Origin: CAZVPF01 sp964628195 | Lineage (GTDB): Bacteria; Planctomycetota; Phycisphaerae; Sedimentisphaerales; Anaerohalosphaeraceae | Assembly: GCA_964628195.1 (NCBI GenBank) | Contig: CAZVPF010000011.1 | Coordinates: 1-64,000 of the forward strand | Direction of reading: 5' to 3' | DNA: 64,000 nucleotides | In this document: piece after piece, positions 53,587-62,475 of the stretch | Numbering within the stretch: position 1 is the first letter of the stretch | Layout: each line of letters begins with the position of its first letter | Translations under genes and position numbers: made by a program | The notes under the pieces: generated by a model | The model's input: the letters and a program-made list of their open reading frames with translations, nothing else | Database searches by the model: none | Told to the model about the DNA's origin: nothing

Positions 53587-54897
53587 TCACTGCATGCACT
53601 GAGTGTCGTAATAGAACATTAAACTTATCATGTTGTTGACCACTGTGTTCTCAATAAAATCTGACGCCGGCCCTGCATCCGCACTGGCCTGCTCATCCTC
53701 TTCCTGCCCGGCTTCGGCCTCACTCGCCAGGTCTTCAGAAGCATCCTCACCGCTTCCAAACTTCTTCGCGAGTACATCCACAGCCCGGGAGACCGGGTGG
53801 TCGGGATCTGTTATCCCCTTTTCACTGATATACTCTTTGAGCCCTTCAAATATGCTCTCATTGCCAAGTTCGGCTAAAAAATTACTTATCATCAAAACAA
53901 TCTTAGGGTCCCGTTCGTCGGTCAGTTCATTGAATAGCCCTTCGATATCCCCCTCCTGACCCATCTTTATTATCAAGTCAAATCTCTCGATTAACGCCCT
54001 TGTCCGTTTTTCCTGAATATCAAGTGTTTCTTCTTCAAGAGACGGCAATGGCCTGATGTCATTCTCGGCATTTACAGTCTGGCTTTGGGCTTCTTCTGCG
54101 GCATCCTCCGTCTGCCCGGCATCGTTCCCTGCAAAAAATATCACCCCGATTATTATCAATAACACCGCCCCAGCCGCCGAAAACCATAAAACTAAAGAAC
54201 GATTTGTCGAACTTGGTGAAACAGGACCTTTCAAAAGTATTCGCCTGACTGACTGCTCGAGATGTTGTTTTAACTCCTGGCCCGGCTCATCGTCAAAATT
54301 TATCTCGTCGACAAAATCTTTATACCCTTTTTCAGACGCCTTTAAAGGTATTACCCGTTCCGCAGATTCAAGAGAATCCAGAAGCTGGCTCCGAACAACG
54401 CTGGAATCCCTCTCAAGCACCTCCCCTATAACATTAATGTCCATATCCTCGTACATACGAAGCGAGAAAACATCCTGCAGCCGCGGCTTCATACTCAGTA
54501 TCGCCCGCTTAATTAGCAATACCTTTTCAGGGTTGGTATCCGGCAACCCCGCCGACTGCTTCCCGGCCTGATGCTCTGCGGCTTTTTGCACCTCACCAAC
54601 GTTTTCATCGGTCTTTAAAAACAGGTTTACCTGCCGACATGCGATTCCGAATATCCACCGTCTGAAATCCCGCAAGTTACCGGAAAAACCGGGAAACTCT
54701 CCTGTGATCTGTTCAAAAATCTGCAAAGTGATCTTCTCTGCGCTGCCCCTGTTGAAAACCCGCCTGAAAACGAACCGGAAAATATCGTCATAATAAAGCC
54801 CCACCAGGTACATAAAGGATTCCCGGTCGAACTTGGCCTTTTCGATAAGCCCCGCCCTTTGATCGCCGTTATTTCCGTTCAAATACGAACCTTTCAA
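53587..54897 (-). CDS. ECF-sigma-like protein fused to a membrane helix and extracytoplasmic domain
   Basis: A 436-residue single polypeptide. Residues 20-185 resemble ECF sigma factors: region 2 (YYDDIFRFVFRRVFNRGSAEK, then FRRWIFGIACRQVN) and region 4 (MKPRLQDVFSLRMYEDMDINVIGEVL). Then comes a linker, a membrane helix (about 235-256, LVLWFSAAGAVLLIIIGVIFF), a Glu-rich segment and a helical repeat-like region (residues 300-400). This places a sigma domain and a membrane sensor in one chain instead of the usual two genes. Region 2 lacks some basic residues, so DNA binding may be weak. Confidence 0.7.
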   Translation of the reverse strand: MKGSYLNGNNGDQRAGLIEKAKFDRESFMYLVGLYYDDIFRFVFRRVFNRGSAEKITLQIFEQITGEFPGFSGNLRDFRRWIFGIACRQVNLFLKTDENVGEVQKAAEHQAGKQSAGLPDTNPEKVLLIKRAILSMKPRLQDVFSLRMYEDMDINVIGEVLERDSSVVRSQLLDSLESAERVIPLKASEKGYKDFVDEINFDDEPGQELKQHLEQSVRRILLKGPVSPSSTNRSLVLWFSAAGAVLLIIIGVIFFAGNDAGQTEDAAEEAQSQTVNAENDIRPLPSLEEETLDIQEKRTRALIERFDLIIKMGQEGDIEGLFNELTDERDPKIVLMISNFLAELGNESIFEGLKEYISEKGITDPDHPVSRAVDVLAKKFGSGEDASEDLASEAEAGQEEDEQASADAGPASDFIENTVVNNMISLMFYYDTQCMQ

Positions 54898-55054
54898 CTA
54901 AAACCAACCACACAAATAATAACCAAAAATGCATCGCTTTGAAAAGCAAAAAACATCCGAAATTACTTTTTCATCACTATTATCAGCGTCTCAGAGTTGA
55001 TTTGTCACGAAAACAACCTTAAAATACCCCCAATGTTTTTTGGAGATACGAAAT

Positions 55055-55729
55055 ATGTATGGCTTAATATTTGACGTCGACGGCGTAATAGCCGACACCG
55101 AAGCAGTAAACGCCCGAGCAAGCATAGAAATGTTCGATGAAGTATTCGGCCTGGCAGGGGTTAAAAGAGAGGACTTTGAAAAAGGCCTCGGCCGCGGAGC
55201 AGCAGCATATGTCCGCGCAGCAGCACAAATCCACGGATTCGAAATGTCCGACCAGCAAATCGAGCAGGCAACAAAAGTCCGACAGGAAAAATTCCTCGAA
55301 ATCCTCAAGAATCAGCCCCTGCCCGCATTTCCAGGTGTGCTCGAACTAATCGCCGCAGCCCGGCAAAGAGAAGACTTCATTACCGCCATCGCAACTTCCA
55401 GCACACGCGAAAAAAGCATGGCCGTACTCGAATCTGCCAAGATACCATGGCGTGAAATGACATACGTAACCGGAAGCGAGATCAAAAACAAAAAACCAGA
55501 CCCCGAACTGTTCCTTACAGCCGCAGAAAAAGCAACCATTGCCCCCCAACGCTGTGTCGTAATTGAAGACGCACCCAATGGAGTCCAGGCGGCACTTACC
55601 GCTGGATGCAAATGCATCGCAGTAACAAACAGCACAACTCCGGAAAAACTCTCGTCAGCTCACAGAGTTGTTACATCCCTCAAAGAAATAACTATCGAAG
55701 ACCTGACATCCATTCTCGACAACAATTAA
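55055..55729 (+). CDS. HAD-superfamily hydrolase (beta-phosphoglucomutase-like)
   Basis: A 224-residue HAD-IA enzyme: catalytic motif I IFDVDGVIADTE, motif II ATSSTREKS, motif III KNKKPDPELFL, motif IV VIEDAPNGVQAAL. The helical cap of type C1 follows motif I. Phosphoglucomutase or phosphatase activity is the family role. ATG 55055 is used, with GGAG at 55042-55045; a TTG upstream gives five more residues. It faces the ferredoxin gene. Confidence 0.9.
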   Translation: MYGLIFDVDGVIADTEAVNARASIEMFDEVFGLAGVKREDFEKGLGRGAAAYVRAAAQIHGFEMSDQQIEQATKVRQEKFLEILKNQPLPAFPGVLELIAAARQREDFITAIATSSTREKSMAVLESAKIPWREMTYVTGSEIKNKKPDPELFLTAAEKATIAPQRCVVIEDAPNGVQAALTAGCKCIAVTNSTTPEKLSSAHRVVTSLKEITIEDLTSILDNN

Positions 55730-55772
55730 GGGCAATCTGAAATTGGAAAGAAAGCCCGATCGAATTGAACTG

Positions 55773-55955
55773 CTACTGTATCTCAATAGCATCCACCGGG
55801 CACTCGTCCGCCGCCTGCTGGGCAGCATCCTCAAGTTCCGACGGCACGGAATCAACCTTAACCTGGGCCTGATCGGAACCCATTTCGAAAACTTCCGGAC
55901 AAGAATCAACACACAAACCGCACGATGTACAAGTATCATGGACGACAGCCTTCAT
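55773..55955 (-). CDS. Small [4Fe-4S] ferredoxin
   Basis: A 60-residue ferredoxin of the monocluster type: CTSCGLCVDSCPEVFEM supplies three ligands and a following Cys, and the fourth ligand is in DECPVDAIE. It resembles Thermotoga-type ferredoxins and is a low-potential electron carrier in an anaerobic metabolism. Monocistronic, convergent with the HAD gene. Confidence 0.93.
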   Translation of the reverse strand: MKAVVHDTCTSCGLCVDSCPEVFEMGSDQAQVKVDSVPSELEDAAQQAADECPVDAIEIQ

Positions 55956-56042
55956 AGCTTAACCCCCTTAATAAAATAATATTTGCATTTATAACCCATA
56001 TTCTATCCAACCAGCATCTTTTGACAAGCTTTTTGTTTTTTA

Positions 56043-56071
56043 TTAGCATTTTTTCCTGCCGCGTGTATAAT
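56043..56071 (+). promoter_or_regulatory. Strong promoter and start hairpin of the SRP RNA-dnaX unit
   Basis: TTAGCA (56043-56048), 17 bases, TATAAT (56066-56071). Just after the predicted start is a perfect 10-bp hairpin, TACCTCGAAA/TTTCGAGGTA (56079-56103), loop CCGGA. Confidence 0.65.
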
Positions 56072-56126
56072 GACAATTTACCTCGAAACCGGATTTCGAG
56101 GTATTAGGTCCTGAACAAAAATTATT

Positions 56127-56230
56127 CTATGGTCGGGTCCCATACAAGCCGGACGCGTGAATCTGGTCAGGCGGGGAACCGAGCAGCCATAAGCGTTAGT
56201 CTGGTTGTGTATGGCAAACCCGGCCATCTT
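56127..56230 (+). ncRNA. ffs: Bacterial signal recognition particle RNA (small, 4.5S type)
   Basis: The conserved Ffh-binding hairpin is clear: GGTCAGGCGGGGAACCGAGCAGCC (56165-56188; the GGAA-type tetraloop and GAGCAGCC strand). Outer arms pair: ATGGTCGGGTCCCATAC (56129-56145) with GTATGGCAAACCCGGCCAT (56209-56227). Length about 100 nt. It is directly upstream of dnaX, as in many bacteria. It binds Ffh (not in the window) for co-translational targeting. Confidence 0.93.
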
Positions 56231-56254
56231 TTTACAAAGTTCCATTAAAGGCAA

Positions 56255-57928
56255 ATGGCATACACGGTTCTGGCAAGAAAATACAGGTCGCAGGTCTTCG
56301 ACGACGTGCTCGGACAGGAAGCAGTCTCGAAAACCCTGAAAAACGCCATCAGCTCCGGCAGGGTCGCACACGCATACCTCTTTTCCGGTACCCGCGGTGT
56401 AGGCAAGACAACTATGGCCCGAATACTCGCCAAGTCTCTCAACTGCCTTAATTCCGAACAGCCCACAACAGAACCATGCTGCAAATGCGATAGCTGTCTC
56501 TCAATAAACCTCGGCGAGGACATCGACGTCATAGAGATCGACGGTGCCTCAAACAACGGTGTTGAAAATATTCGCGAACTGCGCGAAAATGCCATTTATA
56601 AACCTGCCCGCGCAAGATACAAAATATACATCATCGACGAAATACACATGCTCAGCACCGGGGCATTCAACGCTCTGCTGAAAATACTCGAAGAACCGCC
56701 CGCCCACGTAAAGTTCATCTTCGCGACAACCGAACCCAATAAGGTCCTGTCTACCATCCAGTCACGGTGCCAGCGTTTCGACTTTTGCAACATCAGCCCG
56801 GAGATAATCGCAAAGCAGATCGAAACCGTACTCGACGCGGAAAAAATAAAGTACGAACCGGACCTCATAATAAGGCTCTCACGCCTCGCTAATGGCTCAA
56901 TGCGTGACGCCCTGAGCCTGCTCGATCAGCTCATAAGCGCCGAATCAAAAAAACTCACCACCGACCTCATCGAAAAAGTCCTCGGACAGCCCGACACACT
57001 GCGAATATATACCTTGATCGAGAAAATAGCCTCAGCCGACGCCCCCGGCGTAATAACCGGCGTAGACGAACTGCTCGCAAGCGGAATAACCGCAAACCAG
57101 GTGCTCGAATCACTCATCGCCCGCCTGCGGGACATAATGATTCTCAAAACTGCACCGAATAGTAAACTCGTCGTACTTACCGGTGCAGAGTCCGAGCAGG
57201 TAAACAAACTGCTCCCCGATTTTGACATTCCGGGACTGATATACTCCGTAACCGCCCTTGAAAAGCTCCGCTGGACGATAAAAAATTCCGAAAACCCCCG
57301 CCCACTGCTCGAGGCAACAATGCTCCGCCTTGCACTAAGCGAACACTTCCTGTCAGTAACGGAACTGATGGGACAAATTTCTTCCGGATCCCCCGCAACG
57401 GCATCTGCCCTAAAAAAAAAATCTCCCGCCGCTGAAAAAAGGACCCCAAACCCGCCGCTGATATCCCAAACCCAGGCACAATCGGTAACCAGCCCACCAG
57501 CCGGCCAAAAAGTCAACAACGTTGACCCCGAAAGCTTCAACTCAATAAAAACAAACTGGCAGCAAATAATCGACTCAACACGCAATGCCAACGGCTCAAC
57601 CGCCTCATATCTCGCCTCTGCCGAACCTGCTTCAATGAACGAATCTATTCTCACAATTGCATTCCCAAAAAGCAAACAGTTCCCCAGGCAAATGTGTGAA
57701 AAACGCATTGACAAAGTAAATGAACTTCTCTCCGCCGCTCTCGGAAAAGAAATTAAAACAAAATTCACAACATCCGCCGACACGGATGATAAAAAAACTA
57801 AAACTCCCGCACCAGGCGCAAAAATAGGTAAAAAAACCCGGAACAAGGCACTGCAGGACCCCGCTGTCCAGACCCTCCTCTCCGGCCTTGATGCCTCGGT
57901 CATAGACATAAGAGAGATAGATAAATGA
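56255..57928 (+). CDS. dnaX: DNA polymerase III clamp loader subunit tau (gamma)
   Basis: A 557-residue clamp-loader ATPase. Residues 1-160 carry the Walker A GTRGVGKTTMA, a zinc site (CCKCDSCLS with a preceding Cys), Walker B IIDEIHMLS and a sensor region TTEPNKVLSTIQSRCQRFDF; domain III runs to about 375; the C-terminal part past a Pro/Lys-rich linker is the tau-specific region. A run of ten A (57412-57421) lies at codons 386-389; a one-base shift there hits TGA at 57433-57435, giving a 393-residue gamma-like form. It overlaps recR by four bases (ATGA). A ybaB gene, usually between dnaX and recR, is missing. Confidence 0.96.
   Translation: MAYTVLARKYRSQVFDDVLGQEAVSKTLKNAISSGRVAHAYLFSGTRGVGKTTMARILAKSLNCLNSEQPTTEPCCKCDSCLSINLGEDIDVIEIDGASNNGVENIRELRENAIYKPARARYKIYIIDEIHMLSTGAFNALLKILEEPPAHVKFIFATTEPNKVLSTIQSRCQRFDFCNISPEIIAKQIETVLDAEKIKYEPDLIIRLSRLANGSMRDALSLLDQLISAESKKLTTDLIEKVLGQPDTLRIYTLIEKIASADAPGVITGVDELLASGITANQVLESLIARLRDIMILKTAPNSKLVVLTGAESEQVNKLLPDFDIPGLIYSVTALEKLRWTIKNSENPRPLLEATMLRLALSEHFLSVTELMGQISSGSPATASALKKKSPAAEKRTPNPPLISQTQAQSVTSPPAGQKVNNVDPESFNSIKTNWQQIIDSTRNANGSTASYLASAEPASMNESILTIAFPKSKQFPRQMCEKRIDKVNELLSAALGKEIKTKFTTSADTDDKKTKTPAPGAKIGKKTRNKALQDPAVQTLLSGLDASVIDIREIDK
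57412..57435 (+). promoter_or_regulatory. Candidate slippery site in dnaX
   Basis: Ten A at 57412-57421 read CTA AAA AAA AAA TCT in the main frame. A one-base slip (ribosomal -1 shift or an extra A in the mRNA) reads ATC TCC CGC CGC TGA and ends at 57435, right after domain III. E. coli and Thermus use similar A runs to make gamma and tau. Confidence 0.6.
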
Positions 57929-58530
57929 CCAATCCCGCCTACACACAATCGCTTAACGAACTCATTGACCAGTTCGCCGCGCTTCCCGGCATAGGCAAAA
58001 AAACCGCCGAAAGGCTCGCTTTTCATATTCTAAAAACCGAAAAAAACGACGCCCTGAAACTCGCAAAGGCCGTTGCCAATGTCAAAAACAACATCCGCCA
58101 GTGCAAACAATGCTACAATCTTTCCGAAAGCGACCTGTGCCCCATATGCTCCGACCAGTCCCGTGACCACTCCATTATTTGCGTAGTCGAACAGCCGAAG
58201 GACGTTATCAGCCTTGAAAAGACCGGTTTATGCAAATGGGTCTACCATGTACTCAACGGCCACCTCGCACCGCTCGAAGGAATCGAAGCGGAGGACCTTA
58301 CCATAGACGCCCTCGTAAAACGTATCCGCTCCGGTAAGGTCAAAGAAATAGTCATGGCAACAAACCCAAACATAGAAGGCGACGGAACGGCTCTTTATAT
58401 AAATTCTCTCGTCAAATCCGCCGGGATAAAAATAACCCGCCTCGCAAGGGGCCTCCCGACAGGCAGCCAGATTGAATACGCAAGCGGAGCAATCCTCGCC
58501 GACGCAATATTGGCAAGACAACAGTTGTAA
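57925..58530 (+). CDS. recR: Recombination protein RecR
   Basis: A 201-residue RecFOR-pathway protein that, with RecO, helps load RecA on gapped DNA. Seen are an N-terminal HhH (FAALPGIGKKTAERLAFHIL), a four-Cys zinc finger (CKQCYNLSESDLCPICSD), and the Toprim domain with VVEQPKDVISLEKTG and ATNPNIEGDGTALY. Normal family length. Coupled to dnaX by a 4-base overlap. Confidence 0.96.
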   Translation: MTNPAYTQSLNELIDQFAALPGIGKKTAERLAFHILKTEKNDALKLAKAVANVKNNIRQCKQCYNLSESDLCPICSDQSRDHSIICVVEQPKDVISLEKTGLCKWVYHVLNGHLAPLEGIEAEDLTIDALVKRIRSGKVKEIVMATNPNIEGDGTALYINSLVKSAGIKITRLARGLPTGSQIEYASGAILADAILARQQL

Positions 58531-58653
58531 TTCAAAACTGCTTCGGTTATAATTGACAACCGTAATGAATTTCCCACGGATGGGTCTTCATTAAAAATGC
58601 TTTATAAAATGTAAACTATTAAATAGTTTTTTATAAACGGAGCTTCGGCTGAA

Positions 58654-60129
58654 ATGAAAATGTCAATGTCAAACCAGATGCGCATGGAACAGCGGATGAA
58701 ACTCGCTCCGCGCATGATCCAGTCTATGGAAATCCTCCAGCTCCCGCTTCTGGCCCTGCAGGAACGAATCGAAGCCGAACTCAACAGCAACCCAGTCCTT
58801 GAAGAAGTCGCCGAAACCCCCGAACAGGTAACACCGGACCGAAACGAAGACGACTCATCAGAAAACTTCGACGAAAAGGACCTCGTCGTTAAAGAAGACA
58901 ATGACCGCGCAGAGGACTTCGAAAGACTAAACAGCATCTCCGACGACTTCGACGACTACATGAACCGCAGCACCGCCTATCGTTACAAAAACAACACCGG
59001 CGAACCTGACAAAAAACTTGAGGCCCTGAACAACACCGCCGCAAACAGCATCTCGCTTCACGACCACCTGCTCGAACAGTGGCGGCTCATCGACGCCGAC
59101 CAGTCGATCAAGGACGCAGGCGAAGCGATCATCGACTACATCGACGACAAAGGCTACCTCTCGGTCCGACTCGAACAGCTCCACAACAAAGACAAAAATA
59201 ATTTTAACTTCGACCACCTCAAGCAGGCCCTTTCGCTCGTGCAAACTCTCGACCCACCCGGCGTCGGCGCACGCGATATCCGCGAATGCCTACTCATACA
59301 ACTCCGACAGGCGAACGAGGATATGCTCTTTGAAGAAGAACTCGTGCAGGGCCACCTCGACGAACTGCTCGAAAATCGCCTGCCGCAGATCGCACGCAAA
59401 ATGACCTGCTCCATCGAACAGATTAACAAGGCGCTCACCAGGTTAAGCAAACTCGATACATCGCCAGGCCTGCAGATAGGCAGAAACGAAAATTACCCCA
59501 TCCACGCCGACGTCATCGTCGAACCCGACCCCGAAGGTGACGGCTGGACCGTCTCGCTCGCAGACTCAAGCCTGCCTTCTCTGCGCGTAAACGACTACTA
59601 CTCCCGCATGGCGCGCGACAGAAAACTCGACACACAAACAAAAGAATTCCTCCAGAACAATATCCGCTCAGCCAAGTGGCTCATGGACGCAATCGCCCAG
59701 CGGAAAAACACCCTGCTCAAAGTCGCCGGAGAAGTCGTAAAACACCAGCGTGAATTCTTCGAAAAAGGCAAGCTATACCTGAAACCCTTGCCAATGCAGA
59801 CCATCGCCGACGCCGTAGGTGTCCACATAGCAACCGTCTCCCGAGCAGTCGCAGGAAAATACGTACAGTGCCCCCAGGGAATACTCCCGCTTCGCGGTTT
59901 CTTCAGCGGCGGCACCGAGGACGAAAACGGCAACGCCCAGTCATGGGACGCTGTCCGCGCAAAACTCCAGCAGATTATCGACAACGAGGATAAATCAAAC
60001 CCACTCAGTGATGACGAACTCCGCAAGAAACTTAACGAAGAAGGCATCAATAACATCGCCCGCAGAACAATCGCCAAATACCGCAAACTGCTCAACATAC
60101 CCGCCGCAAGATTCCGCAAAAAATTCTAA
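58654..60129 (+). CDS. rpoN: RNA polymerase sigma-54 factor
   Basis: A 491-residue sigma-54: glutamine-rich region I (MKLAPRMIQSMEILQLPLLAL), an acidic region II (residues 55-85), the core-binding domain, the HTH (PMQTIADAVGVHIATVSRAVAGKYVQCP, then LRGFFS), and the RpoN box ARRTIAKYRKLL near the C terminus. It reads promoters at -24/-12 with enhancer-binding activators. It follows recR by 123 bases and converges with a membrane protein gene, sharing 4 bases. Confidence 0.97.
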   Translation: MKMSMSNQMRMEQRMKLAPRMIQSMEILQLPLLALQERIEAELNSNPVLEEVAETPEQVTPDRNEDDSSENFDEKDLVVKEDNDRAEDFERLNSISDDFDDYMNRSTAYRYKNNTGEPDKKLEALNNTAANSISLHDHLLEQWRLIDADQSIKDAGEAIIDYIDDKGYLSVRLEQLHNKDKNNFNFDHLKQALSLVQTLDPPGVGARDIRECLLIQLRQANEDMLFEEELVQGHLDELLENRLPQIARKMTCSIEQINKALTRLSKLDTSPGLQIGRNENYPIHADVIVEPDPEGDGWTVSLADSSLPSLRVNDYYSRMARDRKLDTQTKEFLQNNIRSAKWLMDAIAQRKNTLLKVAGEVVKHQREFFEKGKLYLKPLPMQTIADAVGVHIATVSRAVAGKYVQCPQGILPLRGFFSGGTEDENGNAQSWDAVRAKLQQIIDNEDKSNPLSDDELRKKLNEEGINNIARRTIAKYRKLLNIPAARFRKKF

Positions 60130-61247
60130 ACCCCTGTCTGCTCGTTCCTGTCTTCCTGATCCTCCGGTTCTTCACCTTCCTTATCCACTTCCGGCGGCAG
60201 TATATCCTCCGGCCCTATCTCAGTAGGCGCCTCCTGCATCTTTGAACCGCGTTCTTCTTTATGCGAAGCCCCCGGCCCCACCGGCCCGACTGCCGTCGGC
60301 TCATCCTCGACCGTATCACCTTCGCCCGGCCCTTTCTCTATAGGCTCGCCCGAACCTGCCAACGCGTTAAACTCATCGCCAAACTGCGCCATGAACTCCA
60401 TCGTCATCGACCTGAAAAAAACCGGCACAGGTAAAAGCACAACCGTCCCGATATAAGGCAGCATCAGCAGCGGTATCAAACAGCATAAAATGCACATCCC
60501 AAAAACTACCGCTATCCCCACACCTATACCCAGCAAAGACTTAAAAAGTATGAACAAAACGAACTTGCCCCACGCCTCCCTGAAAAGCTCCTTGAACACA
60601 CCCCAAGCCTCCATGCAGCTCATCCGCTGAGTATACATGATCACGCTCACATAATCATTCGCAACAACCTGCACCAAAGTCAATACCAGGAAAATCGGCA
60701 AAAACAAAAGCCCCAAACCCGCAAATATCAAAGCGTTTTTCATCATCATCACATCCCCGCCTCCGCGCGATGCCATAATAATACCCGCTATGATACCCGC
60801 CATGACAAGCCCGAAGACAAAAGTAATAACCGCAACTATCAGCTTGAAAACGAAAAGCGTATTGCCCTCATGCTTATACTCCCTCCACGGAAACTTCACC
60901 TCCGCCACATCAAGCCCGATACAGTGCGTAAACATAAATATCCCGCGCGACTTCGCCCAAAGCCCGATCACCATCAGAACAAGTGCGATAACACCGACAC
61001 CGATAGCGATACCTATAATAAGCGACACATACTGCTCCGGTATATGCCCCGGGCCCTGCCCCTGCTGCCCGCCGAAGTTCCCCCAGCGGAAATTAAAGTT
61101 GCCCTGCCCCAGCGTCGCCAGCCACGCGCAAAAACCCACCACAAACCACTTGCCCAGACTGAAACGCTCAAACAGCATCTCACGCATACGGTCAAACCCC
61201 GCACTCGCCGGCCCCGTAACGCTTATTCTCTCCTTGTCGATATTCAT
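60126..61247 (-). CDS. Polytopic membrane protein (DUF4013-like) with acidic tail
   Basis: A 373-residue protein with about six membrane helices and, after residue 280, a long charged tail rich in Pro, Glu and Gly (EKGPGEGDTVEDEPTAVG...). The N-terminal segment before the first helix is amphipathic (SAGFDRMREMLFERFSLGKWF). The layout is like DUF4013 or YIP1-like families, but no motif settles it. ATG 61247 overlaps the stop of the upstream membrane-protein gene by 4 bases. It converges on rpoN. Confidence 0.65.
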   Translation of the reverse strand: MNIDKERISVTGPASAGFDRMREMLFERFSLGKWFVVGFCAWLATLGQGNFNFRWGNFGGQQGQGPGHIPEQYVSLIIGIAIGVGVIALVLMVIGLWAKSRGIFMFTHCIGLDVAEVKFPWREYKHEGNTLFVFKLIVAVITFVFGLVMAGIIAGIIMASRGGGDVMMMKNALIFAGLGLLFLPIFLVLTLVQVVANDYVSVIMYTQRMSCMEAWGVFKELFREAWGKFVLFILFKSLLGIGVGIAVVFGMCILCCLIPLLMLPYIGTVVLLPVPVFFRSMTMEFMAQFGDEFNALAGSGEPIEKGPGEGDTVEDEPTAVGPVGPGASHKEERGSKMQEAPTEIGPEDILPPEVDKEGEEPEDQEDRNEQTGV

Positions 61248-61651
61248 ATCATCTTCTCCCAGATAACGATTAAAACGTTCACAAACATCGCGATCAGCAG
61301 CCACGCCGCAGTCATCGAATGCGCCTTTTTAAGCTCCGTCCCCACTCCATCCGGACCCGCCGTCACCGCCCAAAGCCGATACGGTATCTGCAATATAAAG
61401 TAACCCAGCACCACCGGCCCAAGCAGATGCCAACGAAACGCCTCCCCGAACTCGCCCCTGGCCGTGTAATTGAAAGACTTGAACATATCGTAAAAAATAT
61501 GGTGCCTGTTAAAATTCTCGTCAAGACCACGCAAATGCCACTTTGCCCCGAATATCCTCGACCCGAACTTGTCGATATCCACCATAAAAGCCGCCCCCAC
61601 CACCGCGACACATAACACAAGCATCACTATGTTGTATTTAACATCGCTCAT
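61244..61651 (-). CDS. Small membrane protein (DUF2752-like)
   Basis: A 135-residue protein with three to four helices. The middle (MFKSFNYTARGEFGEAFRWHLLGPVVLGYFIL) resembles DUF2752, where a GxTR...GxxxxAxxxxPLG pattern is found, but the usual Cys is lacking. It overlaps the next membrane protein gene by 4 bases and follows hisF after a 59-base gap containing a hairpin, so the run hisH-hisF-this gene-DUF4013-like gene may be one operon. Confidence 0.6.
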   Translation of the reverse strand: MSDVKYNIVMLVLCVAVVGAAFMVDIDKFGSRIFGAKWHLRGLDENFNRHHIFYDMFKSFNYTARGEFGEAFRWHLLGPVVLGYFILQIPYRLWAVTAGPDGVGTELKKAHSMTAAWLLIAMFVNVLIVIWEKMI

Positions 61652-61666
61652 CCCTTAGCTCTCCCG

Positions 61667-61684
61667 CCCGGCCCTCGCCGGGCA
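61667..61684. promoter_or_regulatory. GC-rich hairpin between hisF and the DUF2752-like gene
   Basis: GCCCGGC (61667-61673) and GCCGGGC (61678-61684) form a perfect 7-bp stem with loop CCTC. No T tract follows on the minus strand, so it is not a standard terminator; it may stabilise mRNA. Confidence 0.45.
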
Positions 61685-61710
61685 ATAAAGTCCACGTCCC
61701 TTAAAAACCG

Positions 61711-62475
61711 CTAAGGCCGAATATGCACGCCCCGCTCCTCGAGATAATCCTTCACCTCGTTTATCGAGTACGTTCCGTAATGAAATATCGACGCCGCCAG
61801 CGCCGCATCGGCGTCGGCATCCTTAAACACATCCACTATCGTATCAAGGTTCCCCGCACCTCCAGACGCAATCACCGGAATATCAACCGCGTCAACAACC
61901 GCCCTTGTAAGAGCGATATCATACCCCGCCTCGGTCCCGTCGGCGTCCATCGAGGTCAAAAGTATCTCACCGGCTCCAAGCTCCTCGGCCCTCTGCGCCC
62001 ACTCCACCACATCAAGCTCCGTCGGCTCCGACCCCGCCTTAATGCACACCTGCCACTTCTGCTCGCCGCCCGGTTTTTTCTTCGCGTCAATTGCCAGCAC
62101 AACGCAATTGGCCCCGAACCTCTCCGCCGATTCCCTCAATACATCGGGGTTCTTAACCGCCGCAGTATTAATCGAACACTTATCCGCCCCGCTCCGCAAA
62201 AGCAAGTCTATCTCGTCGGCGCTGGTTATCCCCCCGCCCACGGTAAACGGTATGAAAACATGCTCAGCAACTTTCTCCACGAGATCCACAATTGTCTTGT
62301 TATTGCGTATCGTCGCCGTAATATCCAAAAACACCAGCTCGTCGGCCCCCTCGTCGCTGTACCTTGCCCCAAGCTCCACCGGGTCACCCGCATCGCGAAG
62401 GTTCAAAAAGTTCACTCCCTTTACAACCCGGTTATCCTTAACATCCAGGCACGGCACTATCCTCTTCGCCAGCAT
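61711..62475 (-). CDS. hisF: Imidazole glycerol phosphate synthase cyclase subunit
   Basis: HisF, 254 residues, a TIM barrel that closes the imidazole ring using ammonia from HisH. Visible motifs include RIVPCLDVKDNRVVKGVNF (catalytic Asp11), FTVGGGITS, CVVLAIDAKKK (catalytic Asp near 130), LLTSMDADGT and ASGGAGNLD. Starts on the ATG overlapping the hisH stop (TAATG). Confidence 0.97.
   Translation of the reverse strand: MLAKRIVPCLDVKDNRVVKGVNFLNLRDAGDPVELGARYSDEGADELVFLDITATIRNNKTIVDLVEKVAEHVFIPFTVGGGITSADEIDLLLRSGADKCSINTAAVKNPDVLRESAERFGANCVVLAIDAKKKPGGEQKWQVCIKAGSEPTELDVVEWAQRAEELGAGEILLTSMDADGTEAGYDIALTRAVVDAVDIPVIASGGAGNLDTIVDVFKDADADAALAASIFHYGTYSINEVKDYLEERGVHIRP

Noticed and set aside
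56926..58026. Minus-strand 366-codon open frame
   Set aside because: It lies opposite dnaX, which has complete clamp-loader motifs; the antisense frame is Ser/Arg-rich and has no domain.
61667..61684. Intrinsic terminator after hisF
   Set aside because: The stem is perfect but the minus strand has no T run after it, so termination is not supported.
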